A stretch of 36,653 nt of DNA from JACQXM01 sp964569425 (GTDB taxonomy: Bacteria; Planctomycetota; Phycisphaerae; UBA1845). Shown here piece after piece: positions 8,099-16,305 of this stretch. The position numbers and the translations under genes are program-made. The stretch spans positions 1-36,653 of the forward strand of contig CAZMVD010000029.1 in the NCBI GenBank assembly GCA_964569425.1, given 5' to 3'. Positions within the stretch are counted from its first letter, which is position 1. Each line of letters starts with the position of its first letter. A model generated the notes under the pieces. That model saw nothing but the letters and a program-made list of their open reading frames with translations. It searched no databases and was not told where the DNA came from.

Positions 8099-8114
8099 TG
8101 CATATCGCGTGCCA
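8099..8114 (-). promoter_or_regulatory. Sigma-54 (-24/-12) promoter for the receiver/CBS/DUF362/membrane operon
   Basis: Minus-strand sequence TGGCACGCGATATGCA fits the consensus TGGCACG-N4-TTGCA with one mismatch and exact spacing of the invariant GG and GC. The GC is at 8101-8100, so transcription should begin near 8088, just ahead of the GGAGG at 8083-8087 and the GTG at 8077. The core and its flank (TGCATAGGA) are shared with the site at 12050-12065. Confidence 0.8.
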
Positions 8115-8726
8115 CGGGGTTGCGTAGGACCTGCCAGTTCATGTGGTCCTGAAATGGTGGGCTGGCATGGCGGTAGAACCTGCTACACGAGTCCCGAGGG
8201 GTCGCCGAGTCGAATGTTGCAAATGCGAAAAACGGGGTAGCCGGCCGGAATTGGGTGAAATCGCGCGGGGTGACCGCGTGAAATTGCGCAGTGCAGGGTC
8301 CGGCGAACCACCAGCGCCGGTACCGGCGCCAACACGTTGGCAGTGATCTGAATTGTCAGGTAAGCTCTGGTGGTGGGAGCGAGTTTGTCGAAGTCCGGAG
8401 GTCGAAGGGTGTGAGGCAGGATGAATTTTCAAGGCCACTTCGCGGATGCACTAAGCTGATGGGGCTTTGAACATTGGTACGGCGCTCCGGGCTGGTTTAT
8501 CCCGGCACCGGTCGGATGGCAAGGCGAAAGGGACGAACGCCGCGTCCCGGCCATGCCGGATCGGCTACCACGGCCTACCGGTTGAAGGAGGAGTTGCCGG
8601 GTGCGGACCGGTGGCGGTTGAGTGACGGCCCTGTGACTTTCGTGTTCGAGATCGGGACTTGTGAGAACTTCAATCGCGTGCCGCTATTGGTGAGGGTAGC
8701 CCGAACCACTCGTCACATGTTTCAAG
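8115..8726. other. Divergent intergenic region upstream of the kinase gene
   Basis: About 610 bases with no supported gene; open frames at 8139-8438 and 8474-8752 lack ribosome-binding sites and protein-like composition. It should contain the activator-binding site for the sigma-54 promoter at 8099-8114 and the promoter of the kinase gene. For the latter I see no convincing -35/-10 pair. Candidate direct repeats for the former are at 8255-8289. Confidence 0.6.
8255..8289. promoter_or_regulatory. Candidate activator-binding direct repeats upstream of the sigma-54 promoter
   Basis: GTGAAATCGCGC at 8255-8266 and GTGAAATTGCGC at 8278-8289 match at 11 of 12 positions and start 23 bases apart, about two helical turns. 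They lie roughly 155-190 bases upstream of the -12 element, a normal distance for an NtrC-type enhancer. Similar words occur at 12166-12177 and 12186-12197 upstream of the second sigma-54 promoter. Assignment to the neighbouring activator is inference. Confidence 0.35.
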
Positions 8727-9947
8727 ATGACCTCTCGACTTTCGGAACTTAAGCGTCTATTCGACCTGGAACAGGCGGATCTCGATCGGCTGGCGGCGTT
8801 GGCGCCGCGGATCGAACCCATGCTGCCTGACGTGGCCGGACGGTTCTATGACGAAATGCTGCGCCATCCCGCTGCGCGGGCCGTGTTCACCAGCGGCGAG
8901 GAGCAAATCAAGCGGCAACATCGGCTGTTGAATGCATGGTTGGTGGAGTTGTTCGCAGGAAACTGTGACGCGGAGTATTACGAGAGACGGTCCAACATCG
9001 GTCGGACGCACGTGCGCGTGGCGTTGCCGCAGCATTTCATGGTGTGGGGGATGGAGATCATCTGGCGGCACCTGCGAGAGGCGGTGGCCGTCGCAGCCCC
9101 CACCCCCGAGGACGCAGCCATCCTTCAGGTAGTGGTACACAAGCTGCTGATGTTCGACCTGGGGATCATGCTCGATACTTACAAGGAAGGCTATGCGCAA
9201 CAGGTCCGGCAAACGGAGCGTGACCTGGTGGAAGAACGCCTGACCCGGGCGGAACACCTGGCGGAGATCGGGCACCTGGGCGCCTCGCTGGCGCATGAGA
9301 TCAAGAACCCGCTGGCAGGGATCAGCGGGGCGATTCAGGTGATTCGCGACGGCTTGAGCCCGGAGGATCATCGACGCGGGATACTCGAAGAGATACTCGC
9401 CCAGATTCGGCGGCTGGATGCGGCGGTGCGTGATCTGTTGCTGTACGCCCGGCCGGCGGCACCTCAAGTCGAGCATTGCGCACTGGATGATCTGGTGCGG
9501 CGCGTTCTGGTGGTCTTGCGCGAAGAGCCGGCCATGCAAAAGGTTCGTGTGGATCATGGCGACGGCTTTCAGCGTGTCGCCCTCCTGGCCGACGCGGGGC
9601 AACTTGAGCAATTGATGATAAACCTCATCATCAACGCGGCGCACGCGTCGCACGAGGGCGGCGTGATTCGGCTGGCGACCGAATCGGATACCTCGTGGGT
9701 CGAGCTGGTGGTGCAGGATTTCGGTCGCGGCATGCCGGATGCGGTGCGCAAACGGGCGTTCGAACCGTTTTTCACGACCAAGGCCAAGGGGACGGGATTG
9801 GGACTGTCGATCTGCCGCCGTATCGTGGAGGCGCATCGCGGCCATATTCTCCTGGACAGCCGCGAAGGAAAGGGTACGACCGTGCGTGTTCGGCTTCCCC
9901 GTAGGCCGGGCCTGGCTCAAGGAGAGGAAACCACGATTTATGAGTAG
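8727..9947 (+). CDS. Globin-coupled sensor histidine kinase (NtrB-like transmitter)
   Basis: A 406-residue cytosolic kinase with no membrane segment. Residues 5-150 match the globin-coupled-sensor/protoglobin fold ('LFDLEQADLDRLAAL..IEPMLPDVAGRFYDEML', 'LVELFAGNCDAEYYERR', 'IGRTHVRVALP'), with H95 in 'GRTH' as the probable proximal heme ligand. A linker helix (about 150-180) leads to the dimerisation and phosphoacceptor domain, 'LGASLAHEIKNPL' with H190, then the ATPase domain with N box 'LIINAAHA', G1 'DFGRGMP', F box 'FEPFFTTKAKG' and G2 'GTGLGLSI'. It should autophosphorylate in response to heme-bound O2, CO or NO, or redox state, and pass phosphate to the regulator that overlaps it by eight bases. 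Start: ATG at 8727, with no strong ribosome-binding site. The fold call is from sequence memory; the globin core and H95 are the main support. Confidence 0.9.
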   Translation: MTSRLSELKRLFDLEQADLDRLAALAPRIEPMLPDVAGRFYDEMLRHPAARAVFTSGEEQIKRQHRLLNAWLVELFAGNCDAEYYERRSNIGRTHVRVALPQHFMVWGMEIIWRHLREAVAVAAPTPEDAAILQVVVHKLLMFDLGIMLDTYKEGYAQQVRQTERDLVEERLTRAEHLAEIGHLGASLAHEIKNPLAGISGAIQVIRDGLSPEDHRRGILEEILAQIRRLDAAVRDLLLYARPAAPQVEHCALDDLVRRVLVVLREEPAMQKVRVDHGDGFQRVALLADAGQLEQLMINLIINAAHASHEGGVIRLATESDTSWVELVVQDFGRGMPDAVRKRAFEPFFTTKAKGTGLGLSICRRIVEAHRGHILLDSREGKGTTVRVRLPRRPGLAQGEETTIYE

Positions 9948-11319
9948 TCCGGCCAAGGTTCAAGTGCTGATTGTGGAAGATGAGAAGCTCATCCGCTGGT
10001 CGTTGCGGCAGAAGCTGGAAGCGCGGGGCTTCGCGGTGGAAGAGCGGGAGGACGGCGCATCGACCGTCGAGGCACTGGACCATCAGGTGTTTGACCTGAT
10101 CCTGCTGGACTACAAGCTGCCGGACATGACCGGTCTGGATATTCTGCGCCATGTTCGGGAGAAGGACGCGGACGTGGTGGTGATCATGATGACGGCGTAT
10201 TCGAGTATCGAGAGCGCGGTCGATGCGATCAAACTCGGCGCGTATGACTACCTGACGAAGCCCTTTGACATGGTCCAGTTGCTGCGGATCGTCGACAAGG
10301 CGCTGGAGACGACCCAACTGCGGCGGGAAGTTCGGGAGTTGCGGCGGCATTTGCAGCATGAGTATGCGATCGGGCGGATCATCGGGCGCCATCCGTGCAT
10401 GCTGGAGCTGTTCGGGGTCATCGAAAGCGTGGCGAAGAGCGGCACTTCCACGGTGTTCCTGCGCGGTGATTCGGGTACCGGCAAGGACCTGGTGGCGCGG
10501 GTGATTCACTACAATTCGGACCGCGCGCCGCGCCCGTTCATGAACATCACCTGCACCGCGCTGTCGGAATCGCTGCTGGAGAGCGAGCTGTTCGGGCACG
10601 AAAAGGGGGCCTTCACCGACGCCAAGGCGACCAAGAAGGGGCTTTTTGAACTGGCGGACGGGGGGACGATTTTTCTCGATGAAGTGGGCGACATGCCGCT
10701 GGGCTTGCAGGCCAAGCTGTTGCGCTTTCTGGAGGACCGGATGTTCCGCCGGGTGGGCGGCACGCAGGAGATTTCGGTTGACGTGCGGGTGATCGCCGCG
10801 ACGAACCGCAACATCGAAGAGGCCATTCGCCAGCATACGTTTCGCAGCGACCTGCTGTTCCGGCTCGATGTGATCGCCGTTCACCTGCCGCCGCTGCGGG
10901 AGCGGGGCGACGACATCAAGCTGTTGGCGCAGCATTTCGCAGCACAATTTGCCAAGGAGTTTCGCAAGCCCATCGGCAGTATTACCCCGGCGGCCATGGA
11001 GCGACTGATGAAATACCCCTGGCCGGGAAACGTTCGCGAACTCCGCAACGTCATCGAGCGCGCCGTGCTGCTTTCCAAGGAAGACGCGATTCAGCCGGCC
11101 GACCTGGTGCTGGGGCGTCCGCAGCAGACCCATGTCCTGGTCAACAACACGATCGTTCTGCCGCCGGATGGACTCGATCTGCGTGAACTGGAAAACGGTC
11201 TGGTGCGTCAGGCGCTGGCGCGCGCCAACAACAACCAGACCCAGGCAGCCAAGCTGCTTAACCTCAGCCGCGATTCCTTCCGCTACCGGGTGGACAAGCT
11301 CAACCTGCTCGAGGAGTAG
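9940..11319 (+). CDS. NtrC-family sigma-54-dependent response regulator
   Basis: A 459-residue regulator: receiver domain (about 5-120, phosphoacceptor D57 in 'LLDYKLPD', K107 in 'LTKPFD'), AAA+ domain (about 145-385, Walker A GDSGTGKD at 176-183, Walker B 'GGTIFLDEVGDM') and a C-terminal Fis-type helix-turn-helix ('ANNNQTQAAKLLNLSRDSF'). The sigma-54-contact loop reads GAFTDA (223-228) instead of GAFTGA; I recall this variant in other NtrC-family regulators, so function is expected. The ATG at 9940 overlaps the kinase stop (ATGAGTAG), so the two are translationally coupled, and AAGGAGAGG lies upstream. A longer start at 9739 would run through kinase sequence in another frame. It most likely activates the sigma-54 promoters at 8099-8114 and 12050-12065. 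The sigma-54 gene itself is not in the window. Confidence 0.95.
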   Translation: MSSPAKVQVLIVEDEKLIRWSLRQKLEARGFAVEEREDGASTVEALDHQVFDLILLDYKLPDMTGLDILRHVREKDADVVVIMMTAYSSIESAVDAIKLGAYDYLTKPFDMVQLLRIVDKALETTQLRREVRELRRHLQHEYAIGRIIGRHPCMLELFGVIESVAKSGTSTVFLRGDSGTGKDLVARVIHYNSDRAPRPFMNITCTALSESLLESELFGHEKGAFTDAKATKKGLFELADGGTIFLDEVGDMPLGLQAKLLRFLEDRMFRRVGGTQEISVDVRVIAATNRNIEEAIRQHTFRSDLLFRLDVIAVHLPPLRERGDDIKLLAQHFAAQFAKEFRKPIGSITPAAMERLMKYPWPGNVRELRNVIERAVLLSKEDAIQPADLVLGRPQQTHVLVNNTIVLPPDGLDLRELENGLVRQALARANNNQTQAAKLLNLSRDSFRYRVDKLNLLEE

Positions 11320-11359
11320 GACGGTCGGTCGTGGGGCGTGCCAGGCGGCGCGCACAGAT

Positions 11360-12001
11360 CTATCTGGGTTCTCTGTTCGGGAGCTTTCGTGCGATCACGA
11401 AGGCCCCTGCGATCATCAGAAGCAGTACCGACGGTTCGGGAATGGGCGCAAAGTGCAATTCAGTAATCGAAGTAAGCGATGAGTTTGCATCGATTGTCGC
11501 GGTTACAAGGTACTCGTCAGAAACGACTCCAAGAAAGCGGTAGTCCGCCATCGAAGGACTGCTTTGGATTGAGGCGATCAACTCATCGTTTTCGGCAAAG
11601 ACAGATAGCACGTTTTGCCCTCCGAAGAATATCCCAACCGCCGACACCGGCACCGCGAAGTCCGCGACGATCCAGTTTCGGAAAAACTCAGGATACGAAT
11701 AGGCGCTCAGGGTGAAGCCGCTTACCGGATTGCCCGCCAGGTATAGTTCAGGGACCGGCGACGAAAAGGCCACCCCCTGGTTCGTGTAGTTAAAATCCGG
11801 CGTGATCATCGTTCCCGGCAGGCTCGGGCTGCCGTCGGGCAGGGTCTCGAAGTCGATGGTCTGCACCGCCCCGGCCGCCGCCAGGAACCCCTCGTAATCG
11901 TTGACGAAGGTGATGGTCCCTCCCAGCACAACGGGCGAAAGCCCCCCGTGGATCAGGAACACCACCGCCATGGTCGTCAACAGCTTGCTGCGCATGTTCA
12001 T
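11360..12001 (-). CDS. PEP-CTERM sorting-domain protein
   Basis: A 213-residue secreted protein. An N-terminal signal peptide (MNMRSKLLTTMAVVFLIHGG...) is followed by a beta-rich domain beginning 'TIDFETLPDGSPS', a common opening in PEP-CTERM proteins. The last 28 residues are a sorting signal: 'PIPEPS', a hydrophobic helix (VLLLMIAGAFVIA) and a basic tail (RKLPNREPR). Such proteins are cleaved and anchored by exosortase, which is not in this window. ATG 12001 is supported by GGAGG at 12009-12013, seven bases upstream. A consensus sigma-54 promoter lies at 12050-12065. It converges on the NtrC-type gene with a 40-base gap. PEP-CTERM genes in some proteobacteria are controlled by PrsK/PrsR and sigma-54; the same logic may hold here with a different sensor. 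Confidence 0.9.
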   Translation of the reverse strand: MNMRSKLLTTMAVVFLIHGGLSPVVLGGTITFVNDYEGFLAAAGAVQTIDFETLPDGSPSLPGTMITPDFNYTNQGVAFSSPVPELYLAGNPVSGFTLSAYSYPEFFRNWIVADFAVPVSAVGIFFGGQNVLSVFAENDELIASIQSSPSMADYRFLGVVSDEYLVTATIDANSSLTSITELHFAPIPEPSVLLLMIAGAFVIARKLPNREPR

Positions 12002-12049
12002 GGCGTGTCCTCCAAAATGTCGTCCTACCCCTCCCCGGCCATAATCCTA

Positions 12050-12065
12050 TGCAATTCGCGTGCCA
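12050..12065 (-). promoter_or_regulatory. Consensus sigma-54 promoter for the PEP-CTERM gene
   Basis: Minus-strand TGGCACGCGAATTGCA is a full match to TGGCACG-N4-TTGCA. The invariant GG is at 12064-12063 and GC at 12052-12051, predicting a start near 12039 and a leader of about 38 bases to the ATG at 12001. The shared sequence with the site at 8099-8114 extends to TGGCACGCGA-WW-TGCATAGGA, beyond what sigma-54 itself requires. Confidence 0.88.
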
Positions 12066-12149
12066 GAAGTCCCGAAAAACCGTCGAATTTCGCCGGGTTT
12101 CCGATTGCGATCGCCGCGATTAATGGCTGGGGCGAGTACCCGTCCCATG

Positions 12150-12181
12150 AAAACCCGATTCCCGCTGGAAATCGCGGTTTT
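12150..12181. terminator. A/T-flanked hairpin in the nifJ upstream region
   Basis: AAAACC-CGATT (12150-12160) pairs with AATCG-C-GGTTTT (12170-12181) with a single bulged C and a nine-base loop; T's continue to 12182. It has terminator shape on the plus strand, yet no plus-strand gene is known to be read into it because the preceding gene faces left. It may instead be an operator or a small-RNA end. It overlaps one of the candidate activator repeats (12166-12177). Confidence 0.3.
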
Positions 12182-12197
12182 TCCCCTGAAATCCGCC
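12166..12197. promoter_or_regulatory. Candidate activator-binding repeats upstream of the second sigma-54 promoter
   Basis: TGGAAATCGCGG at 12166-12177 and CTGAAATCCGCC at 12186-12197 are about two helical turns apart and 115-146 bases upstream of the -12 element. They share the G-AAATC-GC word with the repeats at 8255-8289. The match is short and the first copy lies inside a hairpin, so this is tentative. Confidence 0.28.
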
Positions 12198-12635
12198 TGT
12201 CTCGCCCGCCACCCGGCGCGCGATTCACGGGCTTATGACCCGCGTTGGATCGAAAAGCCAGTACGTATTTTCCCCTATAGGCCCCGAAACCCGAATTGCG
12301 TGATTTGCCCCACTTTGCCGGGTGGTATTGCGCACAACCGCTGCTTTGGGCCGCGGAGCCACGGCGCGGCCAACAGGGAACGCCGTGCGCGATGAGTGTG
12401 GTGGTTTTCGGCCCCGACTGAACGAACTGGCCGGAAAGGAGCCACTCCTTGCATTTTTTTTCAGACGTTGCGCGATCTGGAACGTCGTTTGCTACAGAAA
12501 TCTGCTGGAGAGGGGCCGGGCTGATGGCAGACTGGTGGAGTCGGCCCACGGCGCGGCGAACTGGGCGTGTTCAATATCGACCCCAAACCACGGCAAGTGG
12601 ACGGGCCTTCTCGGCGAAAGGTGAGATTAACAGCC

Positions 12636-15600
12636 ATGGAGCGTCAACAAGTTACGATCGACGGCAACGAGGCCGCAGCTTCGGTGGCCTATCGTTTGAG
12701 CGAAAACATCGTGATCTACCCGATCACGCCGAGTTCGCCCATGGGCGAGTGGGCTGACGAGTGGTCGTGCGTGGATCGCGTGAATATCTGGGGGTCGATC
12801 CCGCATGTGATGGAAATGCAAAGTGAGGGCGGCGCGGCGGGCGCGGTTCACGGGGTGCTGCAAACGGGATCGTTGGCCACGACGTTTACCGCGTCGCAAG
12901 GGCTGCTGCTGATGATCCCCAACATGTTCAAGATCGCGGGGGAATTGAGCGCGACGGTGTTTCACGTGTCGGCGCGGACGGTGGCGGCGCATGCGCTGTC
13001 GATTTTCGGCGATCACAGTGACGTGATGGCGGCACGTTCCACCGGTTTTGCCATGTTGTGTTCGGGCAGTGTGCAGGAAGTGCACGACCTGGCCCTGATT
13101 GCGCACGCCGCCTCGCTGGCTTCGCGGGTGCCCTTCGTTCATTTCTTTGATGGTTTTCGAACGTCGCACGAGGTGGCGAAGATTGAAAAGCTGACGGACG
13201 ACGACTTGCGGGCGCTGATCGATTCGCGCTTTGTGGCCGAGCACCGCGCGCGGGCGCTCAACCCGAATCGCCCGGTGCTCCGCGGGTCGGCGCAGAACCC
13301 GGATGTGTATTTTCAGGCGCGGGAGGCGGTCAACCCCTACTACCTGCGCTGCCCGGGCATCGTGCAGCAGATGATGGATCGCTTCGCCGCATTGACCGGG
13401 CGCAGCTACCGTCTGTTCGACTATGTGGGGGCGCCCGATGCGGATCGGGTCATCGTCCTGATGGGGTCGGGGGCCGAGACGGCCGACGAGACCGTGGATG
13501 CGCTGCGGGCGCGCGGCGAACGAGTGGGCGTGCTGAAAGTGAGGCTGTTTCGCCCGTTTGACCCGGCCGCGCTGGTGGCGGCGCTGCCCGGCAGCGTGCG
13601 CGCGATCGCGGTGCTCGATCGCACCAAGGAGCCAGGCTCGGCCGGTGAGCCGTTGTACCAGGACGTGGTGGCGGGGCTGCACGAACATCGGATGGGCGGC
13701 GGCAACCACTTTCATGCGTTTCCGCGCGTGGTGGGCGGGCGCTATGGACTGTCGTCGAAAGAGTTCACCCCGGCGATGGTCAAGGCGGTGTTCGACGAAT
13801 TGGCGACGGCCGCGCCGAAGAACCACTTCACCGTGGGCATTGTCGATGACGTGACGCAAACGTCGCTGCCTGTCGATGGGGGGTTCCAGACGGAAGACGC
13901 GGACGCCGTGCGCGCGGTGTTCTACGGACTGGGGTCCGACGGCACGGTGGGCGCCAACAAGAACTCCATCAAGATCATCGGCGAAGAAACGGCGGACCAC
14001 GTCCAGGGTTACTTCGTCTACGATTCGAAGAAAGCCGGTGCCATTACGGTTTCGCACCTGCGCTTCGGGCGCCGGCCCATTCGATCCAGCTATCTGGTGC
14101 AGCGGCCGACCTTCGTCGCGTGCCATCAGCAGAACCTGGTCCAGCGATTCGAGATGTTGGCGTCGGCGGAGCCGGGGGCGACTTTTCTGCTGAATGCGCA
14201 GGAATCGGCGGATGGGGTCTGGGCGGCTTTGCCGCGCGAAGTTCAGACACAGCTCATTGACAAGCGGATGCGCTTCTTCGTGATCGACGCCTACCGCGTG
14301 GCGCAGGAAACCGGGATGGGCGCGCGAATCAACACGATCATGCAGACGTGCTTTTTTGCGATCTCCGGGGTGCTGCCGCGCGACGAGGCGATCGCGAAGA
14401 TCAAGGGCGCCATCGAGAAGACGTACCGCGCCAAAGGAGAGGCGGTGGTACGCAAGAACTTCGAGGCGGTGGATCGCACGTTGGAAAACCTCTTTGAGGT
14501 TTCGGTGCCCGCGGCGGTCACCAGTGTCGCGCGTCGCCCGCCGCCCGTGCCCGGAGAGGCGCCGACTTTTGTGCGCGAGGTCACCGCACGCATGATCGCG
14601 GGGGAAGGCGACCTGCTGCCGGTCAGCAGCATGCCGATCGACGGCACGTTCCCCACGGACACGGCGCGCTGGGAGAAGCGGAACCTGGCGCTGGAGATCC
14701 CGGTGTGGGATCCGGCGGTCTGCATCCAGTGCAACAAGTGTGCGCTGGTCTGTCCGCACGCGGCGATTCGGCCGAACGTGTACGAAGCGTCCCGCCTCCA
14801 GGGAGCACCGGCGACTTTTCGATCGGCCGATGCACGCGGGCCGGAGTTCAAGGGGCTGGTCTACACACTGCAGGTCGCGCCGGAAGATTGCACCGGTTGC
14901 GGATTGTGCATTGAAGTGTGCCCGGCGAAGAACAAGAAGGAAACGCGGCTCAAGGCGATCAACTTCGCGGAACTGCGACCGATCCGCGAGGCCGAGCGAG
15001 AGAACTATCGCTTTTTCCTGGACCTGCCGGAATATGATCGCGCGCAGCTCAAGGCCGCGAGTGTCAAGGGCTCGCAATTCATGCTGCCGCTGTTTGAGTA
15101 CAGCGGCGCCTGCGTGGGCTGCGGCGAGACGCCCTACGTGAAGCTGCTCAGTCAGCTCTTCGGCGATCGGGCGGTCATTGCGAACGCGACGGGCTGCTCG
15201 TCGATTTATGGGGGTAACCTTCCCACCACGCCGTGGGCCAGGAATCGCGACGGTCGCGGGCCGGCGTGGAGCAACTCGCTGTTCGAAGACAACGCGGAGT
15301 TCGGGCTGGGCTATCGCCTGTCGATCGACAAGCAAAACGAATATGCCCGGGAGTTGCTGGGGCGGATGGGCGACCGGCTGGATTCGGCGCTGGTGGCGTC
15401 CCTGCTGGGGGCGGATCAGACCGATGAGGCGGGCCTGCGGGCGCAGCGCGCGCGGGTGATGAAACTCGAAGAAAAACTGCGCGCGATGGACGATCTGAAC
15501 GCGCGCGACCTGCTGGGTGTCGTGGAAGCCCTGTGCCGCAAGAGCGTGTGGATCGTGGGCGGAGACGGCTGGGCGTATGACATCGGGTACGGCGGGCTGG

Positions 15601-16268
15601 ACCACGTGCTGGCGACGGGGCGCAACGTGAACGTGCTGGTTCTCGATACTGAAGTGTACTCGAACACGGGCGGTCAGATGTCCAAGGCCACGCCGCTGGG
15701 GGCGATCGCCAAGTTCGCCGCGGGCGGCAAGCCCTCGAACAAGAAAGACCTGGGGCGACTGGCCATGAGCTACGGAAGCGTCTACGTGGCCCAGGTGGCG
15801 CTGGGCGCAAACGACAACCAGACGGTCAAGGCGTTTGTGGAGGCGGAGAGCTACGACGGACCGTCCCTCATCATTGCGTACAGTCACTGCATTGCGCACG
15901 GCATCAACATGCGGCAGGGGCTCAACCAGCAGAAGCTGGCGACGGAATGCGGGCACTGGCCGCTGTATCGCTTTGATCCGCGGCGGGCGGCGGAAGGGCT
16001 CAACCCGTTTCAATTGGACTCGCACGCTCCGACAGTGCCGTTGCGAAAGTACGTGGAAGGGGAGAACCGGTTCCGGCTGCTGCTGCAGCAGGATCCTGAT
16101 CGTGCCACGGGGTTTCTCCAGCGGGCGCAGGAAGCGGTGCGGACGCGCTTTGCAGAGTATGCACGACTGGCACACGCGCCGGACCACGAAGAGAAGTCTC
16201 CGGTTGTGGTAGAAAAATCACCGCCGCCGGAGAAGAAGAGCGAGGCATCGGTCGCGGTCAGCCCATAG
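12636..16268 (+). CDS. nifJ: Pyruvate:ferredoxin (flavodoxin) oxidoreductase
   Basis: A 1210-residue single-chain enzyme that converts pyruvate and CoA to acetyl-CoA, CO2 and reduced ferredoxin or flavodoxin, using thiamine diphosphate and three [4Fe-4S] clusters. The N-terminal domain has 'YPITPSSPMGEWADEW'. A ferredoxin-like domain carries C696/C699/C702/C706 and C752/C755/C758/C762. The proximal cluster ligands are C826, C829, C854 and C1085, with the same 3-25-231 spacing as the Desulfovibrio africanus enzyme (812/815/840/1071). The thiamine motif runs from 'GDGWAYDIGYGG' (near 976) to 'YSNTGGQMSK'. A Pro/Lys/Ser-rich tail of about 25 residues is extra. ATG 12636 is chosen over 12567 because AAGGTGAG lies 12 bases upstream and the family N-terminus follows. 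The enzyme is oxygen-sensitive in most organisms. Confidence 0.96.
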   Translation: MERQQVTIDGNEAAASVAYRLSENIVIYPITPSSPMGEWADEWSCVDRVNIWGSIPHVMEMQSEGGAAGAVHGVLQTGSLATTFTASQGLLLMIPNMFKIAGELSATVFHVSARTVAAHALSIFGDHSDVMAARSTGFAMLCSGSVQEVHDLALIAHAASLASRVPFVHFFDGFRTSHEVAKIEKLTDDDLRALIDSRFVAEHRARALNPNRPVLRGSAQNPDVYFQAREAVNPYYLRCPGIVQQMMDRFAALTGRSYRLFDYVGAPDADRVIVLMGSGAETADETVDALRARGERVGVLKVRLFRPFDPAALVAALPGSVRAIAVLDRTKEPGSAGEPLYQDVVAGLHEHRMGGGNHFHAFPRVVGGRYGLSSKEFTPAMVKAVFDELATAAPKNHFTVGIVDDVTQTSLPVDGGFQTEDADAVRAVFYGLGSDGTVGANKNSIKIIGEETADHVQGYFVYDSKKAGAITVSHLRFGRRPIRSSYLVQRPTFVACHQQNLVQRFEMLASAEPGATFLLNAQESADGVWAALPREVQTQLIDKRMRFFVIDAYRVAQETGMGARINTIMQTCFFAISGVLPRDEAIAKIKGAIEKTYRAKGEAVVRKNFEAVDRTLENLFEVSVPAAVTSVARRPPPVPGEAPTFVREVTARMIAGEGDLLPVSSMPIDGTFPTDTARWEKRNLALEIPVWDPAVCIQCNKCALVCPHAAIRPNVYEASRLQGAPATFRSADARGPEFKGLVYTLQVAPEDCTGCGLCIEVCPAKNKKETRLKAINFAELRPIREAERENYRFFLDLPEYDRAQLKAASVKGSQFMLPLFEYSGACVGCGETPYVKLLSQLFGDRAVIANATGCSSIYGGNLPTTPWARNRDGRGPAWSNSLFEDNAEFGLGYRLSIDKQNEYARELLGRMGDRLDSALVASLLGADQTDEAGLRAQRARVMKLEEKLRAMDDLNARDLLGVVEALCRKSVWIVGGDGWAYDIGYGGLDHVLATGRNVNVLVLDTEVYSNTGGQMSKATPLGAIAKFAAGGKPSNKKDLGRLAMSYGSVYVAQVALGANDNQTVKAFVEAESYDGPSLIIAYSHCIAHGINMRQGLNQQKLATECGHWPLYRFDPRRAAEGLNPFQLDSHAPTVPLRKYVEGENRFRLLLQQDPDRATGFLQRAQEAVRTRFAEYARLAHAPDHEEKSPVVVEKSPPPEKKSEASVAVSP

Positions 16269-16305
16269 TGTCGGACGGCACGGAACCGAGGAAGGACAAC
16301 GGACC

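Larger units (their letters stand above)
12066..12635. other. Intergenic region between the PEP-CTERM gene and nifJ
   Basis: About 570 bases without a supported gene. It should hold the activator site for the leftward sigma-54 promoter and the rightward promoter of nifJ, for which no convincing -35/-10 or -24/-12 match was found. Minus-strand and plus-strand open frames here (12025-12549, 12322-12624) lack ribosome-binding sites and protein-like composition. Confidence 0.6.

Noticed and set aside
12430..12460. Possible sigma-54 promoter for nifJ around the TTGCA near 12449
   Set aside because: At the required distance upstream the sequence is GGAGCCA instead of TGGCACG, so the invariant GG is out of place.
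12025..12549. 174-codon minus-strand open frame upstream of the PEP-CTERM gene
   Set aside because: It would cover the consensus sigma-54 promoter, has no ribosome-binding site and no recognisable protein features.
12627..16187. 1186-codon minus-strand open frame opposite nifJ
   Set aside because: It is an Arg/His-rich translation without motifs; nifJ on the plus strand has all cluster ligands in register.
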